Shown here in pieces: positions 1 through 7,037 of a DNA stretch of 33,928 nt. The stretch covers positions 1 through 33,928 of the forward strand of contig CAMPKC010000052.1 in assembly GCA_946887045.1 (NCBI GenBank), given 5' to 3'. This DNA is from an uncultured Sphingobacteriaceae bacterium (lineage in GTDB: Bacteria; Bacteroidota; Bacteroidia; Sphingobacteriales; Sphingobacteriaceae). Below the pieces are notes generated by a model. That model was not told the origin of the DNA and ran no database searches. It saw only the letters and a program-made list of their open reading frames with translations. Position numbers and translations under genes: made by a program. Each line of letters opens with the position of its first letter. Position 1 is the stretch's first letter.

Positions 1-2
1 TG

Positions 3-77
3 TGGGAGATACTGGGTTCGAACCAGTGACCCTCTGCTTGTAAGGCAGATGCTCTGAACCAGCTGAGCTAATCTCCC
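3..77 (-). tRNA. tRNA-Val (anticodon TAC)
   Basis: Read on the minus strand the stretch folds as a complete cloverleaf. The acceptor stem pairs GGGAGAT (71-77) with ATCTCCC (4-10), the D arm contains AGCTCAG...GAGC, and the T arm contains GGTTCGAACC. The anticodon stem TCTGC/GCAGA encloses the loop CTTACAA, so the anticodon is TAC, which reads GTA and probably other GTN valine codons. The discriminator is A at position 3. The next bases are C and A rather than CCA, so the CCA tail is probably added after transcription. The window edge prevents seeing whether further tRNAs follow. Confidence 0.96.
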
Positions 78-91
78 GTCGTTTGGGACTG

Positions 92-121
92 CAAATATAG
101 AAGCATATCCCTATTATTCAA
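92..121 (-). promoter_or_regulatory. Bacteroidota-type promoter of tRNA-Val
   Basis: On the minus strand TTG (119-121) is followed by exactly 19 bases and then TATATTTG (92-99). This is a full match to the Bacteroidota housekeeping consensus TTG-N19-21-TAnnTTTG. The expected start of transcription is around 86-88, about ten bases before the mature tRNA 5' end. It lies downstream of the peroxidase stop codon, so the tRNA need not depend on read-through. Confidence 0.7.
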
Positions 122-153
122 AATAAATTTTACAATAATTATAACCCACTTTT

Positions 154-666
154 TTACAGATACTTAGTTAGATCTGGGGACAATGGTTTAACCGCAGAAC
201 GAAAACGGTGAACCAATTTTCCGTTCTCATCAATCAAAAATTTCTCAAAGTTCCACTTAACTTCACCTTTAAAATCCGGATTCTCAGCAGAAGTTAAATA
301 CTTAAACAGCTCTGCCATGTCATCTCCTTTAACGCTCAGCTTCTCGGCCAGAGTAAAAGTGACCCCGTAATTCTGTTTGCAAAACTCTTTAATGTTTAGG
401 TTCGAACCAGGCTCCTGATCTTTAAAATTATTGGCGGGAATACCGATAACAACCACCTTTCCCTTGTATTGCTCTGAAAGCTTCTGCAACTCGGCATACT
501 GAGGGGTGTACCCGCATTTTGAAGCGGTATTTACGATCAATACCTTCTTTCCTTTAAACTTTCTCAGGTCAAGCGTCTTGCCATCGATGGTTTTGATTTT
601 GAAATCATGTACAGACTTCGGCGGTGCTACAAATAATGTCAGAAGGAGAAATACAAGAACTTTCAT
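154..666 (-). CDS. glutathione peroxidase family thiol peroxidase, secreted
   Basis: A 170-aa protein of the GPx family, which reduces hydroperoxides with a peroxidatic cysteine. The family signature NTASKCGYTPQY gives the peroxidatic Cys51. WNFEKFLI gives Trp138 and Asn139 of the catalytic tetrad. The usual tetrad Gln of P-x-N-Q-F is Asn80 here (PANNF). Cys96 (EFCKQNYGVTF) lies where bacterial and plant 2-Cys GPx have a second cysteine, which suggests thioredoxin rather than glutathione as reductant (inference). Residues 1-14 are hydrophobic (MKVLVFLLLTLFVA), so the protein is probably exported to the periplasm, although the cleavage site is not a classical one. It is monocistronic, and no terminator is visible in the 76 bases before the tRNA. 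Confidence 0.9.
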   Translation of the reverse strand: MKVLVFLLLTLFVAPPKSVHDFKIKTIDGKTLDLRKFKGKKVLIVNTASKCGYTPQYAELQKLSEQYKGKVVVIGIPANNFKDQEPGSNLNIKEFCKQNYGVTFTLAEKLSVKGDDMAELFKYLTSAENPDFKGEVKWNFEKFLIDENGKLVHRFRSAVKPLSPDLTKYL

Positions 667-685
667 AAATACAATTCAGTTTCCT

Positions 686-693
686 CAAAAATA
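686..693 (-). promoter_or_regulatory. -7 element upstream of the peroxidase gene
   Basis: The minus strand reads TATTTTTG, an exact TAnnTTTG, ending 20 bases before the ATG. No TTG is present 19-21 bases further upstream (the nearest is at 15), so only the -7 half is supported. Confidence 0.4.
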
Positions 694-765
694 ACCATTA
701 AGGGGTAACAAAAAGAAACAGCCATGTAAAATTACTATAGCGGTTTATAATGTATCCTGGTCGTA

Positions 766-802
766 AAAACAAAAAAGCCGCTCCAAAAAATGGAACGGCT
801 TC
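766..802 (-). terminator. rho-independent terminator of dnaK
   Basis: On the minus strand AAGCCGTTCCA (791-801) pairs with TGGAGCGGCTT (775-785), an 11-bp stem with one T-G wobble and a five-T loop. It is followed by a T-rich tract (766-774). It sits 20 bases past the dnaK stop codon. Confidence 0.85.
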
Positions 803-821
803 AATTATTGGATTTTTTACT

Positions 822-2723
822 TTATTTCACTTCTTCGAAATCTACATCAGTAACAGTGTCACCAGCATTATTTGCTGATGCCTGACCATCGCCCGGCTGA
901 GCACCTTCTGCGCCCGCACCTTCAGTAGCTTTGTACATTTCTTCGGAAGCAGCAGCCCATGCAGCATTCAATTCTGTTTGAGCTGTTTCAATATCTGCAA
1001 AGTTTCTGGCAGCATGTGCAGCTTTCAACTTCGTTAGCGACTCCTCAATCGGAGCTTTCTTATCCGCAGAAATCTTATCGCCATACTCTTTCAACTGCTT
1101 TTCAGTTGAGAAGATAAGAGCATCAGCAGCATTTAATGTGTCTACTTCTTCTCTGGCTTTTTTATCAGCTTCAGCATTCGCTTCAGCTTCTTGTTTCATT
1201 TTTTGAATTTCTTCATCCGATAAACCAGAAGATGCTTCGATACGAATTTTCTGCTCTTTACCTGTCGCTTTATCTTTCGCACCTACGTGCAAAATACCGT
1301 TTGCGTCAATATCAAAAGTTACTTCGATTTGAGGCACACCGCGTGGCGCAGGTGGAATTCCGTCTAAGTGGAATCTTCCGATTGTACGGTTTTGATTCGC
1401 CATCGGACGCTCACCTTGCAAAATGTGAATCTCAACCGATGGTTGATTATCTGAGGCTGTAGAGAAAGTCTCGGACTTTTTAGATGGAATAGTTGTATTC
1501 GACTCGATTAATTTAGTCATTACACCACCCATAGTTTCAATACCTAAAGACAGAGGAGTAACGTCAAGTAATAATACATCTTTAACCTCACCGGTTAATA
1601 CACCACCTTGAATTGCAGCACCTATTGCTACCACTTCATCAGGATTAACTCCTTTTGAAGGCTCTTTTCCGAAGAATGCTTTAACTGCATCCTGAATAGC
1701 AGGAATACGAGTTGAGCCACCAACCAGGATAATTTCATCGATATCTGAAGTAGAAAGACCTGCATTTTTCAAAGCTGAACGGCAAGGCTCAATAGTACGT
1801 TTGATCAGGCTCTCTGCTAATTGTTCGAATTTAGAACGGCTTAGAGTACGCACAAGGTGCTTCGGGCCACTTTGATCAGCCGTGATATAAGGCAAGTTAA
1901 TTTCAGTCTGATTAGAACTTGAAAGCTCAATTTTAGCTTTCTCAGCAGCTTCTTTTAAACGTTGCAGCGCCATTGCATCTTTTGCAAGGTCCATTCCGTT
2001 TTCAGATTTAAACTCTTCTGCCAACCAGTCAATAATTACCTGGTCAAAATCATCACCACCTAAGTGAGTATCACCATCAGTAGATTTTACTTCGAAAACG
2101 CCATCACCAAGTTCCAGAACAGAAACGTCATGTGTACCACCACCGCAGTCAAACACAACAATTTTCATATCCTTATGAGCTTTATCCAAACCATAAGCTA
2201 AAGCAGCTGCTGTTGGCTCATTAATGATACGTTTTACATTTAAACCAGCAATTTCACCAGCTTCTTTTGTAGCCTGACGCTGAGCATCATTAAAATAAGC
2301 GGGAACAGTAATAACCGCATCCGTTACTTCATGGCCTAAAAAGTCTTCAGCTGTTTTCTTCATTTTTTGAAGAATCATTGCAGAAATCTCCTGAGGAGTA
2401 TATTTCCGGTCGTCTATCTCAACACGAGGTGTGTTGTTATCGCCTTTTACTACCGCATAAGGCACGCGACTGATCTCTTTTGCAACTTCATTATGGCTGT
2501 TACCCATGAAGCGCTTTATAGAATAAATAGTTTTTTTAGGATTAGTGATAGCCTGACGTTTTGCAGGATCACCCACTTTCCGCTCACCATTCTCTACAAA
2601 AGCGACAATGGATGGAGTTGTGCGTTTACCTTCGCTATTTGAAATAACAACCGGCTCATTACCCTCCATTACTGCTACACAGGAGTTAGTTGTTCCTAAG
2701 TCGATACCAATAATTTTTGACAT
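822..2723 (-). CDS. dnaK: molecular chaperone DnaK (Hsp70)
   Basis: A full-length 633-aa Hsp70 chaperone, which binds exposed hydrophobic peptides in an ATP-controlled cycle with DnaJ and GrpE in the cytoplasm. The actin-like ATPase domain starts with the phosphate-binding loop [14 protein letters not shown] at residues 5-18. It also shows the phosphate-2 motif [19 protein letters not shown] and the adenosine motif [13 protein letters not shown]. The substrate domain follows with [15 protein letters not shown]. The C-terminal lid is helical, and the tail is Ala/Gly-rich and ends DVDFEEVK, as in other Bacteroidota DnaK. There is no grpE or dnaJ next to it, so it stands as a single transcription unit with its own terminator. 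The 190-bp upstream region carries a dense cluster of palindromes and a sigma54-like element, described separately, consistent with stress control. Confidence 0.99.
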   Translation of the reverse strand: MSKIIGIDLGTTNSCVAVMEGNEPVVISNSEGKRTTPSIVAFVENGERKVGDPAKRQAITNPKKTIYSIKRFMGNSHNEVAKEISRVPYAVVKGDNNTPRVEIDDRKYTPQEISAMILQKMKKTAEDFLGHEVTDAVITVPAYFNDAQRQATKEAGEIAGLNVKRIINEPTAAALAYGLDKAHKDMKIVVFDCGGGTHDVSVLELGDGVFEVKSTDGDTHLGGDDFDQVIIDWLAEEFKSENGMDLAKDAMALQRLKEAAEKAKIELSSSNQTEINLPYITADQSGPKHLVRTLSRSKFEQLAESLIKRTIEPCRSALKNAGLSTSDIDEIILVGGSTRIPAIQDAVKAFFGKEPSKGVNPDEVVAIGAAIQGGVLTGEVKDVLLLDVTPLSLGIETMGGVMTKLIESNTTIPSKKSETFSTASDNQPSVEIHILQGERPMANQNRTIGRFHLDGIPPAPRGVPQIEVTFDIDANGILHVGAKDKATGKEQKIRIEASSGLSDEEIQKMKQEAEANAEADKKAREEVDTLNAADALIFSTEKQLKEYGDKISADKKAPIEESLTKLKAAHAARNFADIETAQTELNAAWAAASEEMYKATEGAGAEGAQPGDGQASANNAGDTVTDVDFEEVK

Positions 2724-2751
2724 GATATATATGTTTAATTTTTTTCAATAA

Positions 2752-2769
2752 ATAATCAACATTGATTAT
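2752..2769. promoter_or_regulatory. 18-bp palindrome at the putative dnaK transcription start
   Basis: ATAATCAA and TTGATTAT form perfect 8-base arms separated by two bases. The palindrome covers the predicted start site (about 2757) and touches the -12 position of the sigma54-like element. That position suits a repressor operator, but no regulator is identified. Confidence 0.4.
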
Positions 2770-2784
2770 CAAGCCTTATGCCAA
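2768..2784 (-). promoter_or_regulatory. sigma54-like -24/-12 promoter of dnaK
   Basis: The minus strand reads TTGGCATAAGGCTTGAT. Aligned to the sigma54 consensus TTGGCACG-N4-TTGCA, the GG at -24 and TTG at -12 have the canonical spacing; the one departure in the core is A in place of the C of the -12 GC. The predicted start near 2757 leaves a leader of about 34 bases. Bacteroidota lack the RpoH heat-shock factor, so an alternative control of dnaK is expected. This assignment is by pattern only. Confidence 0.4.
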
Positions 2785-2802
2785 TAATGTTCTGCAAACA
2801 GA

Positions 2803-2820
2803 TTGACAGTCTTATGTCAA
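2803..2820. promoter_or_regulatory. TTGACA-N6-TGTCAA inverted repeat upstream of dnaK
   Basis: The plus strand reads TTGACA GTCTTA TGTCAA, perfect 6-base arms. Its centre is about 55 bp upstream of the predicted dnaK start. It may be an activator site. Confidence 0.4.
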
Positions 2821-2839
2821 TATTTTTAAAGAGATATGG

Positions 2840-2860
2840 TGACAGGAGTGACAAAATGAC
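2840..2860. repeat. three TGAC(A) direct repeats upstream of dnaK
   Basis: TGACA occurs at 2840-2844 and 2849-2853 and TGAC at 2857-2860, almost one helical turn apart. They share the half-site of the inverted repeat at 2803-2820, so the region holds five related half-sites. Confidence 0.35.
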
Positions 2861-2862
2861 CC

Positions 2863-2893
2863 ATAAAAAAAGCCCCCTTGTTCAGGAGGCCTT
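2863..2893 (-). terminator. rho-independent terminator of the FKBP gene
   Basis: The minus strand reads GCCTCCT (2884-2890), loop GAACA, AGGGGGC (2872-2878), then seven T. The stem has one G-T wobble. It lies 20-40 bases past the stop codon of the FKBP gene. Confidence 0.8.
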
Positions 2894-2913
2894 CGATAGT
2901 ATGCCTTAAAAAC

Positions 2914-3954
2914 TTACTGTTTCTTAGTAGTTGTAGTTTTAGCCGGTGCAGCTTTCGTTGCGGGCTTTGTTGTACTGGTTTTAGAAACAGGTTTCTTAGC
3001 AGCAGGCTTGGCAGCAGGTTTTTTTACCGCCGGCGCCGCCGCCTTCTTCACTCGTTTTACCTTTACAAGTTCCAGATCAAATATAAGCGTCGAAAACGGC
3101 TTTATATCCTCTCCTGCTCCCTGTGGCCCATAGGCTAAATCCGAAGGTATAATAAACGTGGCTTTTGATCCTTCATTTAGTAAAAGCAGACCTTCTTCCC
3201 AACCCTGGATAACTCGGCCTTCGCCAAGCACGATACTTATAGGCTCATAAGGTCTCCCTGGCTGATCTAAACCAGCTTTCTTAGCCTCTGCTTCAATACT
3301 CGAGTCGAACACCTTACCTTCTAACGTTTTTCCAATATAATTCACCAAAACAGTATCGCCTTTAAGCGGCTTTGCTTTAACCGAAGGTTTAGTAATAATA
3401 TACCTCAATCCGGTGGCTGTTTTTAATGGATTAATTTTAGAATCTGAGAGATATTTAGCAAGAGCACTTGACTCCGCACCTTTCATGTCGTCCATCATCT
3501 TCTGACGTTCCGCCATGGCTTCTTCCATTGATTGTATTTTATTGATTTTAACCGTAATAAAAAGCGAGCTTCCCTTTGGTAAAAAAGGTGGGCGTTGCTG
3601 CTCCATTTCGGGCTTATTAAAAATCGAATCAGTCGGGATGCGAACAATGGCACTGTCGTTTAAAGCCAACAAAGGGAAAAAATCCATTAAATCAGCAATA
3701 TTTTGAGAAGCCTGAACCTGGATTGTAGCGGGTCTGTTTACCTCAAAAGAATTCATCAACACAGAGTCTTTATCCGTTTTTTGCACAAAGTTAAACGTGA
3801 TAATATCGTTCAGCTTAATTTTTGGCCCGGCATTGGACGTAAATATTTTATATTGAAGCCCGTTTGGCAAACGCTGCATTCCTGCGTTATCCTGTGCCAG
3901 CACATGTACCGATGCTATCAGCAGCAATACCGTTATTATGTTTTTTATTTTCAT
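2914..3954 (-). CDS. FKBP-type peptidyl-prolyl isomerase, secreted, Lys/Ala/Pro-rich tail
   Basis: A 346-aa protein. A signal peptide spans residues 1-20 (MKIKNIITVLLLIASVHVLA|Q). Residues 25-140 resemble a divergent FKBP-like fold, a region shared with the neighbour at 4058-5026. A bona fide FKBP domain spans residues about 182-299. It has the active-site landmarks GKVFDSS (214-219), VIQGWEEG (Trp252), IIPSDLAYG (269-276) and FDLELVKV. The last 47 residues are a low-complexity tail of K, A, P and T, probably disordered and highly basic, and possibly for binding envelope polymers or nucleic acid (inference). It probably accelerates proline isomerisation during folding of periplasmic proteins. 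It is a paralogue of the next gene upstream, from which a 103-bp gap with an inverted repeat separates it. Confidence 0.92.
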   Translation of the reverse strand: MKIKNIITVLLLIASVHVLAQDNAGMQRLPNGLQYKIFTSNAGPKIKLNDIITFNFVQKTDKDSVLMNSFEVNRPATIQVQASQNIADLMDFFPLLALNDSAIVRIPTDSIFNKPEMEQQRPPFLPKGSSLFITVKINKIQSMEEAMAERQKMMDDMKGAESSALAKYLSDSKINPLKTATGLRYIITKPSVKAKPLKGDTVLVNYIGKTLEGKVFDSSIEAEAKKAGLDQPGRPYEPISIVLGEGRVIQGWEEGLLLLNEGSKATFIIPSDLAYGPQGAGEDIKPFSTLIFDLELVKVKRVKKAAAPAVKKPAAKPAAKKPVSKTSTTKPATKAAPAKTTTTKKQ

Positions 3955-3966
3955 ATAAATTGAAAA

Positions 3967-4047
3967 AGAGGCTGTCCGAAAGTCTATCTAACCGTATTCC
4001 TAAAATAAATCCAGGCTTTAGAATTATACAGAATTTAAACAGCCTCT
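3967..4047. terminator. long-loop inverted repeat between the two FKBP genes
   Basis: AGAGGCTGT (3967-3975) and ACAGCCTCT (4039-4047) are perfect 9-base arms. They enclose 63 bases with a weaker inner pairing CTAAA/TTTAG. On the minus strand the second arm is followed by a short T run, so it can act as a terminator for the upstream FKBP gene. The wide loop is unusual for an intrinsic terminator. Confidence 0.5.
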
Positions 4048-4057
4048 AATATATCTT

Positions 4058-5026
4058 TTATTGAGGCACGCCGGATTGAGGCATTCCAGGCATTTGCATC
4101 GGCTGTTGCACCGAACCTGGCTTTCCTTTTATAATATCAACAACTTCTATATCAAAAACAATCGGCATATAAGGTGGAATAGCCTGATTTCCCTGCTCGC
4201 CATAAGCAAGTTTAGAAGGAATGATTACGGTAGCTTTTGTTCCTTTAGGGAATAATAATAAAGCTTCGTCAAATCCAGGGATAGTTCCGTTAAGCCCGGC
4301 AGGCACTTTCATCGGCTCGTAAGGACGTTGCGCATTGAATGTTCCTGATTTTTGTGCTACAGCCTGAACACTGGTGTCAAATACTTTACCTGATAAGAAC
4401 ATTCCTGTATAATCTAATTTCACAGTATCTCCAACTGCAGCTTTAGGGCCAGTACCTTCTTTGGTAATTATGTACTGTAAGCCTGAGGCTGTTACTGTTG
4501 GCTTTAAATCCTTCGAAGCAATATAACCACTGATCTTGCCTGCTTCCTGGTTTTTAGCTTTATCAACCTCAGCCTTTAAAAAGCCATCAATCTTAGTCTG
4601 GAACAAACTGTCGTTCATTTTTCCTTTCGGGATGATTTTATCAAGCTTTATGGTAAAAAGCATATATTTCCCTTTTGTATTTGCAGGTTTCGGCATGCCT
4701 TTAGCTGCCATCGAGTCAAGATTCACTTTAAAAGTTGCACTGTCACCTTCACTTAACAAAGCCAGACCATCATAAATATCTCCTTTAAAAGCAGCTTTTT
4801 GCTGAACTAAAAAAGTCGGACGATCAAAGTCGAAAGAACTTGCAAGTACTGAATCTTCTTCAGTTTTCTGGATAAACTTTATGGCAAGAAAGTCGCCCTC
4901 TTTAACGGTAGCGCCCGATTCATCTTCGTGAATGATGTATTGAAGATCACCAGGGCCTTTTTTAAATTGCTTACATCCGGCGAAAGCCAGAGCAGCAAAA
5001 CCTAAAACAATTAAATTTTTCTTCAT
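4058..5026 (-). CDS. FKBP-type peptidyl-prolyl isomerase, lipoprotein
   Basis: A 322-aa protein. The N-terminus MKKNLIVLGFAALAFAGC is a lipoprotein signal with lipidated Cys18. Residues 24-135 repeat the degenerate FKBP-like region of the neighbour, and residues 182-299 form the real FKBP domain. That domain contains KVFDTS (214-219), IIPSKLAYGEQG and a C-terminal FDIEVVDI. The usual active-site Trp of the FKBP pocket is Phe252 (PGFDEAL), a common change that usually keeps the fold. The tail is rich in Q, M, P and G. It follows the DHH gene by only 7 bases, so the two are very likely cotranscribed. Lipoprotein FKBPs in this phylum help fold outer-membrane proteins, and GldI of gliding bacteria is one example, but nothing here ties this gene to gliding. 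Confidence 0.93.
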   Translation of the reverse strand: MKKNLIVLGFAALAFAGCKQFKKGPGDLQYIIHEDESGATVKEGDFLAIKFIQKTEEDSVLASSFDFDRPTFLVQQKAAFKGDIYDGLALLSEGDSATFKVNLDSMAAKGMPKPANTKGKYMLFTIKLDKIIPKGKMNDSLFQTKIDGFLKAEVDKAKNQEAGKISGYIASKDLKPTVTASGLQYIITKEGTGPKAAVGDTVKLDYTGMFLSGKVFDTSVQAVAQKSGTFNAQRPYEPMKVPAGLNGTIPGFDEALLLFPKGTKATVIIPSKLAYGEQGNQAIPPYMPIVFDIEVVDIIKGKPGSVQQPMQMPGMPQSGVPQ

Positions 5027-5033
5027 TTTTATT

Positions 5034-6044
5034 TTATACTATTAATAGACTTTTATAATCAGGCAAAATACCCTTAAATTCTGAAATTACATCCTGTAAT
5101 ATTTTATCTGAGAATCCACCTGCTGCGTTTCTATGTCCGCCGCCATTAAAATACTTTTTACAGATTTCATTAGCAGGAAAATCTCCCGTAGAACGTAAAG
5201 AAAGCTTAACCTTATCCTTCCGTTCGATAATCAGGGCAGCTAATTTGATTCCGTTGATGGTTAAAGCGTAATTAACTAAACCCTCAGTATCTCCGGTATC
5301 AATCCCAAACTTCTCAAGCTCATCATTTGTCACACTGATAAGTGCAGTGTTATACTCTTCAAAAACCTCGAGTTTGTTTAGTAAACAATACCCAAGAAAA
5401 CGTAAACGGCTTTCCGAGAAGTTATCGTATACCAACTGATGAATCTTTGCATTTTCTGCACCCCGCTGAATTAAGTCGGCCACGATATGATGAACCTGAG
5501 GCGTCGTCGTTGGGAAACGAAACGATCCCGAGTCGGTCATAATACCGGTATATAAACAAGATGCAACATCTTTATTTATAAGATGAGGCTCTTTCATAAC
5601 TGTTACGATAAAATCATAAACCAATTGAGCTGTGGCGCATGCATTTATTGACCAATGCCGGTAATCATCAAAACCTTCAGGCTCCAGATGATGGTCAATC
5701 ATGACTTTCACCGCCTTGGATTCACGAACGATTTCTCCCATTTCATTTATCCGCGAAAGCGCATTGAAATCCAGGCAAAATACAACATCAGCTTCGGCAA
5801 TGTATTTATTTGATTCCGCCACGGTTTCTGTATAAACCAATACTTCAGGATTATGCGGCATCCAATGGAGAAATAATGGATAGTCGGTCGGAGTTATCAC
5901 TCTAACGTGATGACCTTTTTGAACAAGATAATTATATAAACCCAATGATGAACCCATTGCATCACCATCAGGTTTATGATGCGTGGTGATTACTATGTGC
6001 TGAGGGTTAGCTAATAATTCTTTAAGCGAGGCTAGTTCCAACAT
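5034..6044 (-). CDS. nrnA: DHH/DHHA1 phosphoesterase (NrnA-type oligoribonuclease / pAp phosphatase)
   Basis: A 336-aa cytoplasmic enzyme of the DHH family. Motif I is HHKPDGDAMGSS (22-33), motif II is CLDFNAL (90-96), and motif III is the DHH triad (MIDHH, 117-119). The C-terminal DHHA1 substrate-binding loop is GGGHRNAAGG (301-310). Family members of this size degrade short RNAs from the 5' end and dephosphorylate 3'-phosphoadenosine-5'-phosphate, supplying the oligoribonuclease function in organisms without Orn. Some relatives instead hydrolyse cyclic dinucleotides, and the sequence alone does not exclude that. It heads a transcription unit with the FKBP lipoprotein gene behind it. Confidence 0.9.
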   Translation of the reverse strand: MLELASLKELLANPQHIVITTHHKPDGDAMGSSLGLYNYLVQKGHHVRVITPTDYPLFLHWMPHNPEVLVYTETVAESNKYIAEADVVFCLDFNALSRINEMGEIVRESKAVKVMIDHHLEPEGFDDYRHWSINACATAQLVYDFIVTVMKEPHLINKDVASCLYTGIMTDSGSFRFPTTTPQVHHIVADLIQRGAENAKIHQLVYDNFSESRLRFLGYCLLNKLEVFEEYNTALISVTNDELEKFGIDTGDTEGLVNYALTINGIKLAALIIERKDKVKLSLRSTGDFPANEICKKYFNGGGHRNAAGGFSDKILQDVISEFKGILPDYKSLLIV

Positions 6045-6063
6045 TCTTTAAAAAAAAGAAACG

Positions 6064-6092
6064 CAAAGCTATTAAAAACCTTTACGATACAA
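6064..6092 (-). promoter_or_regulatory. promoter of the DHH gene
   Basis: The minus strand has TTG (6090-6092), 18 bases, then TAGCTTTG (6064-6071). The -7 is an exact TAnnTTTG and the spacer is one base short of the usual 19-21. It ends 19 bases before the ATG. Confidence 0.5.
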
Positions 6093-6244
6093 AATGCTTT
6101 TGACAGAATGATTACACGCATACACAATTCAAAAATAATCGCGGGAAGCGAATACACTTATCCTTTTTTAATTTTTAAAGAAAAAGTAGAGACAGAAAAC
6201 TATCACTCTTTTACATAATTAAATATACATCTGTAAAATTTATC

Positions 6245-6252
6245 TAAGTTTG
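6245..6252 (+). promoter_or_regulatory. -7 element of ndk
   Basis: TAAGTTTG matches TAnnTTTG and ends 28 bases before the ndk ATG. No convincing TTG lies at the right spacing. The 236-bp gap 6045-6280 separates divergent genes and otherwise shows only AT-rich sequence. Confidence 0.45.
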
Positions 6253-6280
6253 CAGCGATTTTTCAATACAACAAAACCAA

Positions 6281-6700
6281 ATGGCAACGAACAGAACATT
6301 CACAATGATTAAGCCTGATGCTGTAAAAAACGGACATACAGGTGCTATTTTAGACGATATTATTAAAGGCGGTTTCAAAATTATAGCAATGAAATACACC
6401 AGCCTTACTAAAGATACCGCCGGAGCGTTTTATGCTGTGCATAAGGAGCGTCCTTTTTACACTGACCTGGTTGACTTTATGTCATCAGGACCAATCGTTG
6501 CTGCGATTCTTGAAAAAGACAATGCAGTAGAAGATTTCCGTAAACTTATTGGTGCTACAGATCCAAAGAAAGCTGACGTTGGGACTATCCGTAACAAATA
6601 CGCTGAATCTATTGAAGCAAATGCAGTTCACGGTTCAGACTCGGACGAAAATGCTGAGATTGAAGGTAATTTTTATTTCTCTGCGTTAGAGAGATTTTAG
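6281..6700 (+). CDS. ndk: nucleoside diphosphate kinase
   Basis: A full-length 139-aa enzyme. It transfers the gamma-phosphate of ATP to nucleoside diphosphates through a phosphohistidine, keeping NTP and dNTP pools balanced. The signature [12 protein letters not shown] places the catalytic histidine at His117. The N-terminal [13 protein letters not shown] (7-19) and the [15 protein letters not shown] region are standard for the family. It stands alone, with its own -7 element upstream and a terminator directly downstream. Confidence 0.98.
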   Translation: MATNRTFTMIKPDAVKNGHTGAILDDIIKGGFKIIAMKYTSLTKDTAGAFYAVHKERPFYTDLVDFMSSGPIVAAILEKDNAVEDFRKLIGATDPKKADVGTIRNKYAESIEANAVHGSDSDENAEIEGNFYFSALERF

Positions 6701-6707
6701 AAAAGAT

Positions 6708-6748
6708 GAGTGAGTGAATGAATAAAATTCCTTTACTCACTCCTTTTT
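6708..6748 (+). terminator. terminator of ndk
   Basis: GAGTGAGT (6708-6715) and ACTCACTC (6735-6742) form a perfect 8-bp stem with a 19-base loop. CTTTTT follows. It touches the stop codon of the convergent DUF721 gene. Confidence 0.6.
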
Positions 6749-7037
6749 AAATAAAAACTATTTCGTCTAACACACTGCTTCCCGCTCTTTCGTTCATCCT
6801 TTTTACTATCTCTGAACGAATCATTAACAATTCATTTTTTAATACCGACGACTCGACCCGGATAAATAATTTCCGTTCGCGGATGTATAACTGACTGGTT
6901 CGGTTAGCAACTGCGCGGCCCATAAGCTCGGGCCAGGCAGCAATAAGCGAGGTTTCATCAAATTTTCGCTTAAGCTTATATACCTTAAGCAATTGCTCAA
7001 TGGCCTCTTTTAAAGGTTTATCGTTATTCCGCCCCAT
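6747..7037 (-). CDS. DUF721 (DciA-like) protein
   Basis: A small 96-aa basic protein with the DUF721 pattern: AWPELMGRAVANRTSQLYIRER in the middle, then a VESSVLKNELLMIRSEIVKRMN helix. DUF721 is related to DciA, which helps load the replicative helicase in bacteria lacking DnaC/DnaI. A location next to recF and other replication genes is typical. The start overlaps the end of recF by 14 bp, so translation is probably coupled. A helicase-loading role here is inferred from the family and not shown by the sequence. Confidence 0.85.
   Translation of the reverse strand: MGRNNDKPLKEAIEQLLKVYKLKRKFDETSLIAAWPELMGRAVANRTSQLYIRERKLFIRVESSVLKNELLMIRSEIVKRMNERAGSSVLDEIVFI

Noticed and set aside
2840..2860. 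CIRCE (HrcA) operator upstream of dnaK
   Set aside because: CIRCE is TTAGCACTC-N9-GAGTGCTAA; the GAGTG here is part of TGACA repeats and lacks the inverted partner.
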